64,000 nucleotides of DNA from Punica granatum (lineage: Eukaryota; Streptophyta; Magnoliopsida; Myrtales; Lythraceae), in contig NC_045127.1 in assembly GCF_007655135.1 (NCBI RefSeq), positions 3,472,001 through 3,536,000 of the forward strand, given 5' to 3'. Made by a program: the position numbers and the translations under genes. The notes under the pieces were generated by a model, which did not search any database, was not told where the DNA came from, and saw nothing but the letters and a program-made list of their open reading frames with translations. This document shows, in pieces, positions 33,697 to 46,723 of this stretch (the first letter of the stretch is position 1; the number at the start of each line of letters is the position of its first letter).

Positions 33697-34889
33697 ATTA
33701 ATTACGTTTCACTCAAGAAGAAAGAACTATTTACGATTAATTAAGGAGGTTACCTTTTGAAGTTGATTCAGCCAATTCATATATATATATATGTGTGTGT
33801 GTAAAACATATATCATTTCAATTATTAACATAATTTCTAAAAAATATTAAGGTACTAAAAATAAAAATTATTAATTTTATTTGAAGATAAAATAATGACC
33901 ATAGAGACATTAAAATTTTTAAACTTTAGTGTTCCTTTCTGCATTATTTTTTACTTATATTTTATATATTAATTATTTTTGAATTTGGATAATTTTAGAT
34001 GAAGTGGTTCAACTAGCTACTTCGATGAGAAACTCAAGTAATTGAATTTTGTGAAATTAGCTATCATTTTAAAAAGTTATCAGTGGAAAATTTTAAATTA
34101 TTAATACTCAATACATTTTATCTCTTAATATTTTCCTGAATGAAGAATAGTTTTTTTCTAAACGATCACTACCCACTCTCCAAATGGATCCATAATGTGA
34201 CTAACTTTCATATCGTTTTTTTTTAATTATAATTTTGAAGTGTTATCTTTATTTTGAAAAGAAACGCAACCATTTCTTCATAATGATGAATTAAATATTG
34301 ATACTGCACTATACAAATAATATTCAATTTTCTTAAATTTATAAGTACTTATTCAATAAAATGGAAATAAGTGGTTGAAAATTTTTCGTTCTTTAAATGT
34401 TTCAATCATATATTATTATTATTATTTATCATTTTATTTCTTTAAAATATATTAACTGCTAGACTAGTAAAACATTTACTTTCTATATTGTTAATACTAA
34501 AAATTTGAAGGGAAATTCTACTGAAATTTTATTGATTACCACTCGGTAGTTATTGTTTTAAAAAGATTTCTATGATTATTGAGTTTTCTTGTTCGAACTA
34601 AGTAATATAAATTCACTCTGAACTACTGCTATTTTATCTACAAATGTTCGTACTATATTATTAATGGTGGGAATCTATATTTCAATGGAAAACAATAAAT
34701 TGATATATATCTTAAAAAATTCTTAAAAAACTATAAAATATAAGAGGTTGAAGTGACGATATGAGGGGTTTAAAGTTCTGATAATGGGACAGTGTAATTT
34801 TGATGAGATAATGACTTCAGACGCCGGCTCAAGAGGTTATTATTATATATTTATATGTACAAATGTGGATTTAGAGAGAGATTTCACAA

Positions 34890-35155
34890 TTTCACTTATT
34901 TTCAATTTAACACAATTATTATTTTTTCATTTATCGTCAATTTTTTAACAATTCAATTTAATTTTTAATATTAAATTCTCTCAACTATTCATTACTTTTT
35001 CCACAATTTAACACACAACAACACAATTATTATTTTCTATTAACTATTCATGACTTTTTTATATTTTTTCTCATAATTCAAAAACATAATTATTACAGAT
35101 CAATTAAAATAAAAAATTAAACTCTACTCAACTCAACTTTAAAACCAAACACAAA
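34890..35155. repeat. MITE-like AT-rich repeat, relative of 53100-53347
   Basis: It shares TTAAATTCTCTCAACTATTCATTACTTTTTC and TTTTTTCTCATAATTC with 53100-53347 and ends in ACTTTAAAACCAAACAC. It appears internally duplicated. Confidence 0.5.
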
Positions 35156-35757
35156 AACCTCCCGCATAACTCAATTTGGAGAAAGAATACTTTTGAAAAC
35201 CGATTCTCCTCTTTATTTTGAGGTAGTACAGATAATGTCTTAATACTGTTTACAATTTTTTTCCAAAATAAAATAAATCGTATATAGAAGCGCTTAGTCC
35301 TTTTTTTATTACTAATGTAGATATATTATTGAAAAAAAATCACTGTTATTGATTTTTCTGTTTGAATTAAATAATAACTCAATACAAACTATTGCTCTTA
35401 TGATCTTATCTCATGTACACAATTTGTAATACATAAACATTATTGAACGCCAAAAACATCGTTCAAGATGACATTTTAGCTATTTGTTTCTATCATCTCA
35501 TTAGGTTTTGTCAGATAAACTTGTTACTTGTCTTTCGTTACCCAAAAAGTTATTCCGATAATTATAATCTATAAGTGCTTTTTTAAATAAAATAAAAAGG
35601 ACGCTACATAGGTATATATATTACAAAATCTCAAGTTTTAAGTTATGGAAAAACGATAAATATATATATATATATTTCCCAACTCTAATTTGCCAATTAT
35701 TTATTTGAGGAGGTGAATTTTGATTTAACCTCCATATTCTCTCCCGGGTGGGCAGTC

Positions 35758-38700
35758 TCACAGCTGCTGGAGGACGCAGTAGCCAAACACTGTGAAAACT
35801 GCCAAGAAGAGGGCAATAGAGACAGCCCAGAACCAATAGTTCGCCGACCTCCTCCGCTTCAGGATCGCTTTCAGCACCGGGTCCGTCCCCTTCGGGCAGT
35901 GCCTCCTCCAGAACTTGTCCCTCCTGTTATATATTCCCTGCTTCACTCGGGCGAATGCTCCCGCATTTTCCACGGCCTTCTCTTCCTGGGTCTGCTCCGA
36001 CGAGGTCGTCACAGCTGCAGCTTTCTTCCTCGCCTTCTTCTCCTGCTCCTGCAGATAAGGCAATGAAACGGATTTTTCGTCAATATCAAGACTTGTTTTC
36101 AATGCGAATTCGGAACAAATACTAAAATGGTTTAAGAATGTAGTTTCCTTGAGCTTCTTCTCAGCCTCCTTATGGGCTATGATAGCGGCTTTGGCAGCAT
36201 TCTTCTCGGCCAACTTCTTCTTTCTCTCCATGGCCTTCTTGGCTTTGGTAATCTCCTCCTCTCTTCTCATCTCTTTCAGTTTCTGCTCCGCATCATCAAC
36301 CCCCTCACAGTCTCCTGGCACAATGCTTGGCACAGTCCCGAAGCTACTGTTCTTTCCGCCGGCCAAGTCATCACCGTCCTCCGATATAATAATCTCTGCA
36401 CTCTGCACAGACCCAAAGCTAGGCGCAGACTCGTACCTACTGTTCTTTCTACTTGCCAAGTCATAACCATTCTCCGATATAGTCTCCGGACTTGTCACAG
36501 ACCCGAAGCTAGGCACAGATATAGTCTCTGGACTAGTCATGGACCCGAAGCTAGGCACAGGCTCAGAGCTAGGCACAGATCCAAAGCTACTGCTCTTCCC
36601 ACTCGCAAAGTCATAACCACTATCTGATGTAATCTCTGGACTTGTCACAACCCCAAAGCTACTGTTCTTCAGACTCGCCAAGTCATCACCATTCTCCGAT
36701 ATAATCTCTGGACTCGTCGCAGACTTGAAGCTGCTTTTCTTCCCATCTGCCAAACCATCACCACTCTCCGAGATAATCTCTGGACTCGATAGGTTGTTAG
36801 TTATGACAACTCCATCTTCATCTTCCACTGCTCTGCTTTCATCAGTTCCCAAGTTTGCCAGGCTCTCTTTGGCAACTGAAGGCCTGTACCCTGACCCTCT
36901 CCTTCTCCCATCATGGGCCAAATGCCGGAGGTCCAGCGATGACTGGATCCTCCTCTGGTAATTTTCCCGGAAGCTCCTCTCAGAATTCCAAAGGGAGAAG
37001 AAATTCTCAACCTGTTAATTCAAGAGGGAGAAATCAGAACTCCGAACTATGCTGTTTCTCAGCTTTGCAGACACAGGGTAAAGGCAATAATAATTAACAG
37101 ACCTCAGTATGCAAAAGTTCCTCAAGGGTTGTAACATTGTTGATCGCAACAAGCACCCTTGCATCCTTCAACACTGCTCGATGGCGGTAATAGTACGCAT
37201 TCTGAAACTCAATACACAGCAATATATTTATTAAATTTACAATTCCGACAACAGAAAATCGAGTGCAATAAATTCCATTGTTTCCAAGTATGTGATCATA
37301 ATTTCTGCAACACTTTAATATAGTCTGAAGCTGGTAACCCAGGAGAAATGGCGTAAAGAAACATTGAAAAGAAATGGGCCATACACGGTCATCACGCTGT
37401 TTACGGAACTCCTGAATTCTTGTATATGCCTTGTCCCTCTTCACAATCACGTCTGCCAGCTCATCCTCGAGAGCCTTGATCTCACCCTCCACCATCTGCA
37501 GTTCTATCTTGTGATGCTCAATCTTCTCTCTCACAGCCTCCTGCTTCTTCCTGACTTCCTCTAAGGCTTCACCGATAACCTGATTAAACCGATTTCAACA
37601 TTTAATAGAACCATGATTAAGTACAGTGTCAAGCAGCCCTTTTTCCCCCCCCGGGAAGCTTAGCTTCTAAATGGGTCTGACTCAATATTTGTATGTTTGA
37701 TGTAGTCCAGTGAAACATATAAGCCTTCTTACACTGACCTCGCCTTGAGTGGCACATTCGGGACTCATTTCTAGAATCCATGCCCTCATGGCAGCGTTGG
37801 ATCTAACTCTCCCCCTGGTCATCTCGAGCCGCTTGATTTCACAGGTAAGTCTTCTTTCCTCTGCCTTGGAGCAATTGCTTATGCGGTAGTGAAGGCTTGA
37901 GATCTGTATTAATTTTTGTAAGAAAAAAAAATTAAAAGTCCATATCAACAGATTTGATAAGTGATAAGATATATATTATAAAAAGGCAAAGGCTTGAAAG
38001 GAAAGAGATATACGAGATCATCAAGTTCTTCCTCAGATGAGCATAAACCAGATTCTCGAGCATCAATTGGCTCCTTTTTCTCAAGGACCCTCCCGAGCTG
38101 CTTGTCCTCATCGTCCAAGGTTTTCAACTGAGATAGAACGCATGCCTTCTCCGACTGCAAACGGATAACAACAACAATAACTAGATATATCAGTACTTGT
38201 TCAACCATTAACACATTTGTTACGAAATTCCGTCAGTGATGATTTATAGCAACTCTCAATGATAACTTTCAATCAGTCGATGTTTAAATCTTTAATGCAA
38301 GTTGGTATTGGATCTTTCATTAATAACTAGAGTCCCTGGAAGATCCTATTCTTTTAGGCGTTATCACACGTAAGTATAATTTAAGCATGACGTCAGACTT
38401 AACAAGAAGATTTATATGGATAATGTAAGTATAATTTAAGCATGACATCAGCCGTAACGACAAGATCTTTATGAAAAATGCAAAACACGTCTAACCGTTT
38501 TCTTATCTGCTATGTCAATAATTCAATACAATGAGACAGATTTCATTAATGCAGAGATTGGTACTTAAAGCTCAACAATCAAGAGAAAATGAAAGATTCG
38601 GATAAACAGAGAAGAAAATCCTGAGGATATTCAAGTATTCATTCAATTTTGTACATAATTTTATATTCCAAATGGCATTTTTCTCAAAAACAATGTTCAA

Positions 38701-39222
38701 TCATCCTTCTACACGATTCTGTTTCGTGTAAGAGCTACTAATATAATTAAATACACGGCAAAACAAAGATAATTTCTGCTATTCATCAAGCAAAGTGAGC
38801 CATACCCTCCATTCTTGCAATCTTATTGGTTCTTGTAATATAAGTACATATATAAACCGCTGACTTACTCTTTTCTCCCTCAACGCCTCGGTGATACGGA
38901 ACTGATCTCGATTCCTCCGGTAGATCTCTTGATCAGCTTTCTCGATCTTCTCTCGTACCTTTGGGTCATCACACAACCTCCATTTCACAAGGTAGAATGT
39001 GCGGACCTGCTGAGCCACAGGCCACTCAACAAGCGCATCCCTTAGGAAGCCTGGCTCGGAATAACTGTAGTTCCCATCAGCAAGACCACCGAAAATACTG
39101 TCACAGGGAGCGAATCCAGCGGGGACCACACAAGACTTGACAACCTCGCCGAGAATGCCGTTGTTAGCCTCGGACAAAGCCTCCACGGGTATGGTCTCGT
39201 ATCCCATTATCTTGAAGCTCAT
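35758..39222 (-). CDS. Proton pump interactor (PPI)-like protein with C-terminal membrane anchor
   Basis: Exons: 39222-38869, 38154-38014, 37903-37739, 37579-37385, 37201-37103 and 37011-35758, giving 735 residues. PPI family blocks occur in order: EWPVAQQVRTFYLVKWR, ADQEIYRRNRDQFRITEAL, GLCSSEEELDDL, MTRGRVRSNAAMRAWI, VIVKRDKAYTRIQEFRKQRDD, NAYYYRHRAVLKDAR, EELLHTEVENFFSLWNSERSF. A Lys/Glu/Ala-rich coiled-coil follows (~520-640), then WFWAVSIALFLAVFTVFGYC as a tail anchor, probably in the ER. PPI1 binds the autoinhibitory C-terminus of the plasma-membrane H+-ATPase and stimulates it. Two oddities: a Ser-rich tandem repeat expansion encoded at about 36310-36830, and a 99-base in-frame stretch (36147-36049) that looks like an intron with a valid acceptor but no GT donor; splicing it out would give 702 residues. 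The ATG at 39222 is the first in the exon; an AG acceptor just upstream implies a 5'UTR intron. Confidence 0.88.
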
Positions 39223-39886
39223 GCTGGCCCTCCCAACGGAGTCGATCACCCTGTTTAGTGAAATTTCAACAATCAGGTTGGTTCTGAGTAATAAACGACA
39301 GCTAAATTTTGTACTGATAGCCTGAGATCTTTGCTCAGTATTATCCGAGGATTAGTTGGATCGGATCGTATGACTAGCATGCATGGGCTGTTTTACTAGC
39401 TAGAAAATGAGAGTCAATCCGTCATGCAGCAGCAGGACAACAAAAAATCTAATGGGCCCCACTAGCTGCCTCGGACGAGAAATCTCCATTACTAAGAACA
39501 ACACCTGCGAGCAGAGGGCTCGACTGGAAATGGTCAAATCCGCAACAGATTGCATGCAAATCGTCGAACAATTTGATACCTCGTGTATCATAATCATGAA
39601 AAGCATCGACAAGCAACGACTTTTTACCTCCTACGATGAACTCCGGCGTCCAACAAAACCAGAAAACGCGAAATTGAAAATCTGGGGAAAACAAAAAGGA
39701 AAATGACAGAGACCAGCACGGAGGAAAAGATGAGTTCTTTATGTTCGTACGGTGAAATTGATTGATCCGAGACTAACCAAGTACAGCCAGATGAAGACGA
39801 CCAGATCCCTGTCTGCCTCTCTGTCTGTGTGCCCGTCTGTTTCTTCTTCCCCGATTTATCGGCAGTTTCGGTTTCTTGATATCTAC

Positions 39887-39913
39887 GAGCAGAGCAGAGC
39901 AGAGCAGAGCAGA
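39887..39913. repeat. (AGAGC)n microsatellite
   Basis: Five AGAGC units lie in the likely 5' leader of the PPI-like gene, whose first, non-coding exon probably falls here. Confidence 0.8.
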
Positions 39914-40399
39914 CTGCAGAGGAGGAGAAGAAAGAAGAAGGTGGGGATTGACACAGAGAGTGACAGTCCAATGGAGTCGCGCCACTGAACTTTACGATTC
40001 GATTTCCCGCACGTTGTTTTTGTCTATTACAAGTACAACCATAGAAGAAGCCTTGGCTTTATGAAGAAGTCCTCGGGCTTAATTGCTCTTAGGACCCGAG
40101 TCCTCGAACTTGGCGCTTGCACTAGCTGAGAGCTCCCGCCGACCGGCCTCGCCGGAGCCCGATTGTCTAATGCCAATAGATCCAGTGGTATGTAAGAAAG
40201 ATTTACATATGACGCGACAAAAAAGACAATCTGCGTGCTAATAATTTAGTTGCACAATTGAATATTTACCATTAGTTCAGTGCATATTACGTGAAGGAAA
40301 CCTATAGATGACAAAAACATGGGACGAAAGTGATCAAAGGATAATGCAAAATGAAAGGAATGTATGGGAAACGAAGATCCAAGAGATTTGAGAATAATT

Positions 40400-40775
40400 A
40401 ATGCTTTGTTCATTTTTAAATTTATACTTTACTTACCTTAATTTCACTTTACTTTTTTTTCAATTCAGCAACACAATCCTTACTTGTTTATCTTTTTTAT
40501 TAAATTCAATAATAAATTCTCTCGCACGTTTTTTTTAACTATTATTACAAATAATCTTCTAATACTAAATTCTCTTAGTTATTCATTACTTTTCCTTAAA
40601 TTCAACGATATAATTATTTTTATTTTTATCTTCTTATTCAATCTAATAATAAATTCCTTCACATGCTTTTTTTAACCATAATTACAACTAATTTTTTAAT
40701 AATAAATTTTATCAACTACTTTTATCTTTATCCCATAAAATTAAATATAATTATACTTTATTCTGTTACCAAATG
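40400..40775. repeat. AT-rich MITE-related repeat
   Basis: Two related halves (each with AATAATAAATTC-CTC-CA-G-TTTTTT-AAC-AT-ATTACAA) share AATACTAAATTCTCTTAGTTATTCATTAC with the elements at 34890 and 53100. Boundaries are uncertain. Confidence 0.4.
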
Positions 40776-42388
40776 CTACCTAAACCATTTAATAGATTAC
40801 GCGGCAATTTAAGTTGTGATGGGGCTAATTACCAAGGGGGATAGTGAAATCTATCCAAAAGGGGCTTACCTTTTTCAGAAATGGTAATATCTAATGGGAT
40901 GAAATGAAATCTAATTTAATTCTGCTGAGCTGGACATACTGACATCTTGTAGTCCGGTGATGCTTACGTGTCAATCATGCACAGTGGACATAGGTGGGAA
41001 ACAAGTCCTAAAGTACTGAAAATGCCCCTCATTCTGCCAAGGCTCTGACTCTGATAGGTGGGGAAGGTCAACTTTCAAGCCAAGAGCTTTGACTTAAGAT
41101 TCACAGACCCGAAGTCAACTCTTATGCTCCACGTGGACCAAAGTTTAACCCTTGACTGTTTTACTTTATATTTAAAAAAAAAACCGAAAAATTGCACTCT
41201 CTAAATAGAAAATTAAAATTTTACTTCGAAGCTAGAAAGAAAATTTGAGATATATACATTACTCTGGCGTCCGTGGTGCAATACAATATCTGTTGGCACT
41301 ATTTATTAGTTAATTTATTTATTGAGATACGTAAGCATTAATAAATGCTCAAATTAATGAGAGGGAAATTTGAACATTCGTTAAGGAGTTTCTTTGAGAT
41401 CAAAATGTGACTTTGTAATAATCCATGTTCCTTGAGTGTAGAGTTGTAACAAGTGTACATCCTAAAACAATAAGTCAGCATCACCAGGTCCAAATTTCCA
41501 ATTATCGTATATATATATCATACAATCACTTGTTTGCCATAAATTGAAATTGGATAATTTTCTTGATGCAATACTGGAATATTTAACGTTGTTTGTTAAG
41601 ACGATGTCCATTAAAATTTATGGCATGCGCATATTTTTTCGAATCAATCTAATTAATTAACTCATAAAGGCATAAAAAAATACATTGAAGTAAATACAGT
41701 ATATCTATTTTAATTTTGGATGTCACAATGAAGTCACGACCCATGTTAGTGGATTAGTTAGGACAGTTTTTCGGAGAATAATGAGGAGGATTTGGTGAAA
41801 TTAGACTATAGGGAAATTTGGTACGAACACAGTCGAATCATGGTATAAAAAATTATAAAAATATTAATATGATTAAAAACACAAAGATAATGTATTTATT
41901 TTACTTTAGAAATATAGAATTGACAAATTTAACTCTAAGAAACATATATACAGAAAAATATGATTGCATTATATATATAAATAAAAAATAATCTACTTAA
42001 TTAAAATATAAATTAATTTCAAGAAAATAAATCGTATTGCATCTAACAGCATATATAAAAAGAATAGTACAACTAAACATTTAACATATATATACATATA
42101 TATGTATAATTATAGATCCATATGCGCTTTGATAATGACGTATTGAGAGAAATGGGAAGGTGGACAATCTTTTATGGGAATAAAGATGACGACAAACTTA
42201 ATTTTAATGCATTTGACTCGTGAATGATGACTATGCTTATAAGATATTTCATGTGTAAATAATTAGATTATATATTTTTAAAAAAATCTTAAAATAATTA
42301 TCGAGTTAATTTTTTATTTATTAAGAAGGAATTTCAATAATTAATTAATATGTGTAAATAATGTGGACTAACATAGACTAATTAAAAA

Positions 42389-42991
42389 TGAAAAAGTACA
42401 AAAACTACTTTTGTGATTTGGAGAGGGGACAAATTACATCATGTATTTTTGTTAAGGACAATTAGCTCTCATGTGGTGTATTCCGTTAGACATAGGGGGT
42501 TACGGAGTTAATTTTTTTTTCATTTTCAGTCCTGAATCTTTGGCCTTTTAATCATTTTAGTTCTACATCCTTTTCTTTTATCATTATTATCCTAAACTTT
42601 CCATTTATTTTATTTTACTTCTACAAAGAAAATCGAAAGGAAAGGAGGGGTCGGGGCCACCCATCGGTATCCTCCATGGGTACCGGCGACCTTGATAGAG
42701 GGGTCGGGGTCGCCGATTGGCGGCCCGACCCCTCATTCGCTTTCGATTTTCTTTGTAGGACTAAAATGAAACAAAATAAAATGTTGAGGGTAGAAATGAT
42801 AAAAGAAAAGGATTTAGAACCAAAATTATTATAAGGCTAAAAATTAAGGACTGAAAATGAAAAAAAAATAATGCCGTAATCCCCTATGTCTAACGTAATA
42901 CACCTCAGGGAGGCTAATTATCCCCAATAAAAATACATTGTGCAATTTGTCCCAATCCCAAATGACAATGTGAGTTTTTATACTTTTTCCC
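42389..42991. mobile_element. Mutator-like foldback element with 9-bp target duplication
   Basis: A 603-bp element is flanked by AATTAAAAA on both sides (42380-42388 and 42992-43000), a perfect 9-bp duplication typical of MULEs. Its ends, TGAAAAAGTACAAAAACTAC on the left and GGGAAAAAGTATAAAAACTC when the right end is inverted, are the tips of arms of ~290 bp that are complementary almost to the centre. The central ~90 bases are GC-rich (GGGGTCGGGG and CGACCCCTC). No transposase frame is present, so it is non-autonomous. A related GC-rich core (GGCGACCTTGAT) recurs near 56112, hinting at a second, decayed copy. Confidence 0.85.
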
Positions 42992-44312
42992 AATTAAAAA
43001 AGATTCATTGAACTTGATCTAACTAAGAATATGGCAAAACTTGTTTAATGAGTCTTAAGGACACTCAATGTGGCGTGAAGGATTTGCTAACCATAGATCA
43101 CGCATCCACACTGTACATTTCGACTTTCGTATATTATAATTGGTTGATTACTACTTTAATTTTGAGTGATATCTACTGAAAAGAAAAATCTATGATATTT
43201 GTTGTGAATGTATGTATGATTCACGTATCTATTCAATGAGTGAGATTTAATAATCTTGAATAATTGAGATTTTAAATGTATGACACGTATACCTCCAATT
43301 GCATGTATTGTAAACCAATCCCTAAATGTACCCATCCGATCATTGGGATAGGCTTCTGTGGAACGGGGTCGGATCATATTTAAAAGTGACTTTCGTAATT
43401 ATAATTGATTATTCATTTCTTAATGTAACACCTCATCAATAGGAAAATGGGATTAGGCCCGTAATTTCAAGCTTAACCAGCAATTCAGCCACTTATCATG
43501 TTCTCTACTACTTTTTAAAATACCAAAATTGCGAACTATGTCAAATTTTAATAACAATAATAATATTTAAAATAATACTAATAATGATAATGATATAATA
43601 ACAATCAATAAAAATAATACATAATTATGTAATTATTATAATCTTCTATTATACAGTGCAGGTTTTTAAAAAATTCTAAATTGTCTTTGATCATACTTAA
43701 TGACCAATTGCACTCCAAGATATGGGTAATAATATATTAGTCAATCTCATTCTTAACCAACAATGAAGCTTTTTTCCTCTTTCTTTTGATTAAACTTATA
43801 GCTAAGGTAAGTATTTTTCAGAAAAGTTAGCTTACATGTATATATTAGTATACGCATAAGATATGATTCTGATTAGTTCCCACTCTTATTTCTCCCGTCA
43901 GCAATCCCAGCTCCTAAGAATTAGAATGTACATTAATCGCATTGAAGATAATATATATACAATTTAATTCATTCGAGAACTAGGATGGGTTTCTCTAACT
44001 ATGATTGTCCGGTATACCGATAGATTCGCCCTGAAAATATGACGGACTTCAACAAGAATCGACTGTAGGTTCGGGTTTTCTCTCAAACAAAATAATGTAT
44101 GGTGGTCAGCCTCAGTAATGTGCCAATCTTAACCAACAATTTAGCAGCCACTGATGAGCATGTTCTGATCTCGATAAAGAGAATTTGCAATTATAAGCTG
44201 CTTATATATTAAATATTAAGCTGCATCAATGAATGTATTTACAAGGTCAAACGAATATTAGTTTATGAGCCCTCGTGTTTAAAATTTCAACAGATCTCTT
44301 GGTGACCATCAT

Positions 44313-44320
44313 TATATAAT
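44313..44320 (+). promoter_or_regulatory. TATA box of the GT14 gene
   Basis: TATATAAT is 87 bases before the ATG at 44407, giving a leader of about 55 bases. Confidence 0.55.
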
Positions 44321-44406
44321 ATGAATATCAGTGTGGTTCTCTTCACAAATACTTAATTCCATGATTCGGTTAGTAGTCAGGTGAACTCGGAACGTAGACT
44401 CCGAGC

Positions 44407-45938
44407 ATGGGACCGAAAAAGATCGAGAAGACATGGGTCCCGATAGCGATAAGCTGCCTCTTGTGTCTACTCTTCTTCGCTATTTCCTTCAACATGGGCC
44501 TAGTCGTCTCGTTCCAATCCGTTAGTTCGATCCTATCGGTTTTCCCTCTATCAACGAACTTCACGATCAGATCATGCGAGTCCCGGCTGGACAACAAGGA
44601 TTCTGAGGCATCCTTGAACTACGCAATCCCTCGTTTCGCGTACTTCTTGTACGGGTCGAAGGGTGACCTGGACAAGCTATGGAGGACTCTCCAGGTGCTG
44701 TATCACCCGAGGAACCATTACCTCTTGCACCTGGACCGTGAGTCACCGTTGGAGGAGAGGTCGGAGCTCGAGTCCAGGGTGGAGAACGACCCGATCATGG
44801 CGAAGGTCGGGAACGTCCAAATGATCAAGAATGCGAACATGGTGACCTACAGGGGACCCACCATGGTCTCGAATGTCCTCCATGCTTGTGCCATTTTTCT
44901 CAGGAGCACTAAGGACTGGGATTGGTTCATCAACCTCAGCGCCTCAGATTATCCTCTTGTAACTCAAGATGGTCAGTTCTCTCATTTCTTCTTCTACTGC
45001 TACTAGTTCGGTCGTGAAACTCACGACGAATTTCGGTTTTATGAATCAATTGCAGATTTGCTCCACACGTTCTCGAATATAAGCCGGAACTTGAACTTCA
45101 TCGAGCACACGAGCCACCTGGGTTGGAAAAGGTACCATTCTCCATCTCAATCTCATTTTTTGTACCTTACGAATGCTGTCGAAGAGAGAACTTTCATTTC
45201 ATAACGATGTTGAGAACTTCTCTCCACGTTTATATAGAGAAAGACGCGGAAAACCCTTGTTCATAGATCCGGGGCTATACTCCGCAACCAAGTCGGACGT
45301 ATTGGAGCTCAAGGAGAGGAGAGCATTGCCAACTGCATTTAAGTTGTTTACTGGTAACTTTTGCCTTTGATCACAAATTAGAACGTCTTCCTTTCTCTCA
45401 TAATTTATCCAATTTTGATTCCATCCGACTTCTCGCAGGCTCGGCATGGATGGTTCTCTCTCGATCGTTCGTGGAATACTGCATCTGGGGTTGGGACAAC
45501 CTGCCTAGGACTCTTCTAATGTACTACACCAACTTCGTCTCGTCTGCAGAAGGATACTTCCAGACGGTCATCTGCAACAGTCCCGAGTTTGTTCACACTG
45601 CCATCAACCACGACCTTCACTACATCTCCTGGGACAGGCCGCCGCGTCAGCATCCTCGGACTATCACTCTCAGGGACCTTCCCAGGATGATCGAGCTTAA
45701 TGTTCCTTTTGCCCGGAAGTTCGGGCAGGAACACATGGTGGTTATGGATAAGATTGACAGAGATCTGCTAGGCCGGAAGAATGGCAGCTTTACGCCAGGT
45801 GGCTGGTGTGTAGGCGAGAACTGTTCGGACGTTGGAGACCCGACGAGCCTCAGGCCTGGTGCTGGAGCCCTGAGGCTGAGGGCCATCATGGCTAGGCTGC
45901 TGGCTAACCAGACGGGTCAAAACTACTGTAAAGTGTGA
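44407..45938 (+). CDS. GT14 beta-glucuronosyltransferase (GlcAT14-like)
   Basis: Four exons, 44407-44971, 45056-45131, 45238-45353 and 45439-45938, join in phase to give 418 residues, the normal size for plant GlcAT14 enzymes. A short cytosolic tail (MGPKKIEKTW) is followed by a signal anchor (~11-33), indicating a type II Golgi protein. The Branch (GT14) domain starts at ~72: PRFAYFLYGSKGDLDKLWRTL, YHPRNHYLLHLD, NLSASDYPLVTQDDLLHTFS, FIDPGLY, RRALPTAFKLFTGSAW, SFVEYCIWGWDNLPRTLLMYYTNF, GYFQTVICNSPEF, HYISWDRPPRQHP, APFARKF-type NVPFARKF and GGWC. Family members add glucuronic acid to beta-1,6-/1,3-galactan chains of arabinogalactan proteins. The C-terminal half is coded largely by exon 4. 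No defects were seen. Confidence 0.92.
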
Positions 45939-46723
45939 ACCAGGCGTTCTTAAATCTCACGTTCCTAGATTTCTGACATTTATACGGAGAAGACATTTTT
46001 CCTTTACTCTTCTTCATAATCAAGCAATGTAAAGCATAATCTTTCCCACATGCATACAATAAAAAAAAATTAAAAAGAGAGAGAGAGAATAATCTTTAGT
46101 ATCAATTACGTAATTCATTTTCCAATGGAGAATAACATCTTAAGAATAAATTTTTTCTTCATAAGATCACCGAGTATCACGATATATTCTCAACATACAT
46201 ACAGAGACCAATAATATTCAAGCCGGTCAACTCAGATGATTACATAAACCAGCCCAGCTGAACACAACAGCCCAATCAGGCAATCAGATGTACACACTTC
46301 CAATCTCGTGGAAAACAGTTTTCAAGTTTTCATTTTCATGGATTAAGTGAAAACAACAATATGATAATCTGGTTAAGAATGAAACCAATGCCAAGAATAC
46401 TAAATATTTACTTCCTGTAATGGCTTTGGATATTATCTACAGACTTGATACAAGATCAATCTCCCTCTCCTTCGAATCTGCAAACCACTATATTTATCTA
46501 AACCCAAAATTTTATTACTTCAAGCAAAAAGGAAAACGGAAAATGAAAAACTGGATTCAAATTCCTATACCCTCCTCCTGCCTACCATCTCAAGAGTTAC
46601 ACAAATAACACAACCTCCTCGCCTACAATCCTCTTTGGTTCGCTTCGTCATCATTTTCCACGAACATCGGCTATTTCCATTAAGTACAGTAAAGAAAATT
46701 CTTTGGGTGCGAGGAGAGATTTG
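45939..46723. other. Convergent 3' region between the GT14 and SPA-like genes
   Basis: It holds the 3'UTRs of both genes and a GA microsatellite at 46076-46089. No gene was seen. Confidence 0.45.

Larger units (their letters stand above)
32285..35511. other. AT-rich intergenic region with MITE-like elements
   Basis: No supported gene over about 3.2 kb. It contains inverted-repeat elements at 33460-33696 and 34890-35155 and is otherwise simple AT-rich DNA. A minus-strand frame at 33187-32942 has no recognisable domain. Confidence 0.5.
39990..44312. other. AT-rich intergenic region
   Basis: About 4.3 kb with no supported gene. It contains a repeat related to 53100-53347 at about 40400-40775 and the Mutator-type element at 42389-42991. 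The remainder is low-complexity AT-rich sequence with scattered poly-A/T tracts. Confidence 0.5.

Noticed and set aside
36172..36627. 151-codon plus-strand frame opposite the PPI-like repeat exon
   Set aside because: Shadow of the repetitive minus-strand exon; its repeats mirror the coding repeats.
39624..39971. 115-codon minus-strand frame upstream of the PPI-like gene
   Set aside because: Lies in the likely 5'UTR/intron with simple repeats (AGAGC); Ser/Cys-rich low-complexity translation.
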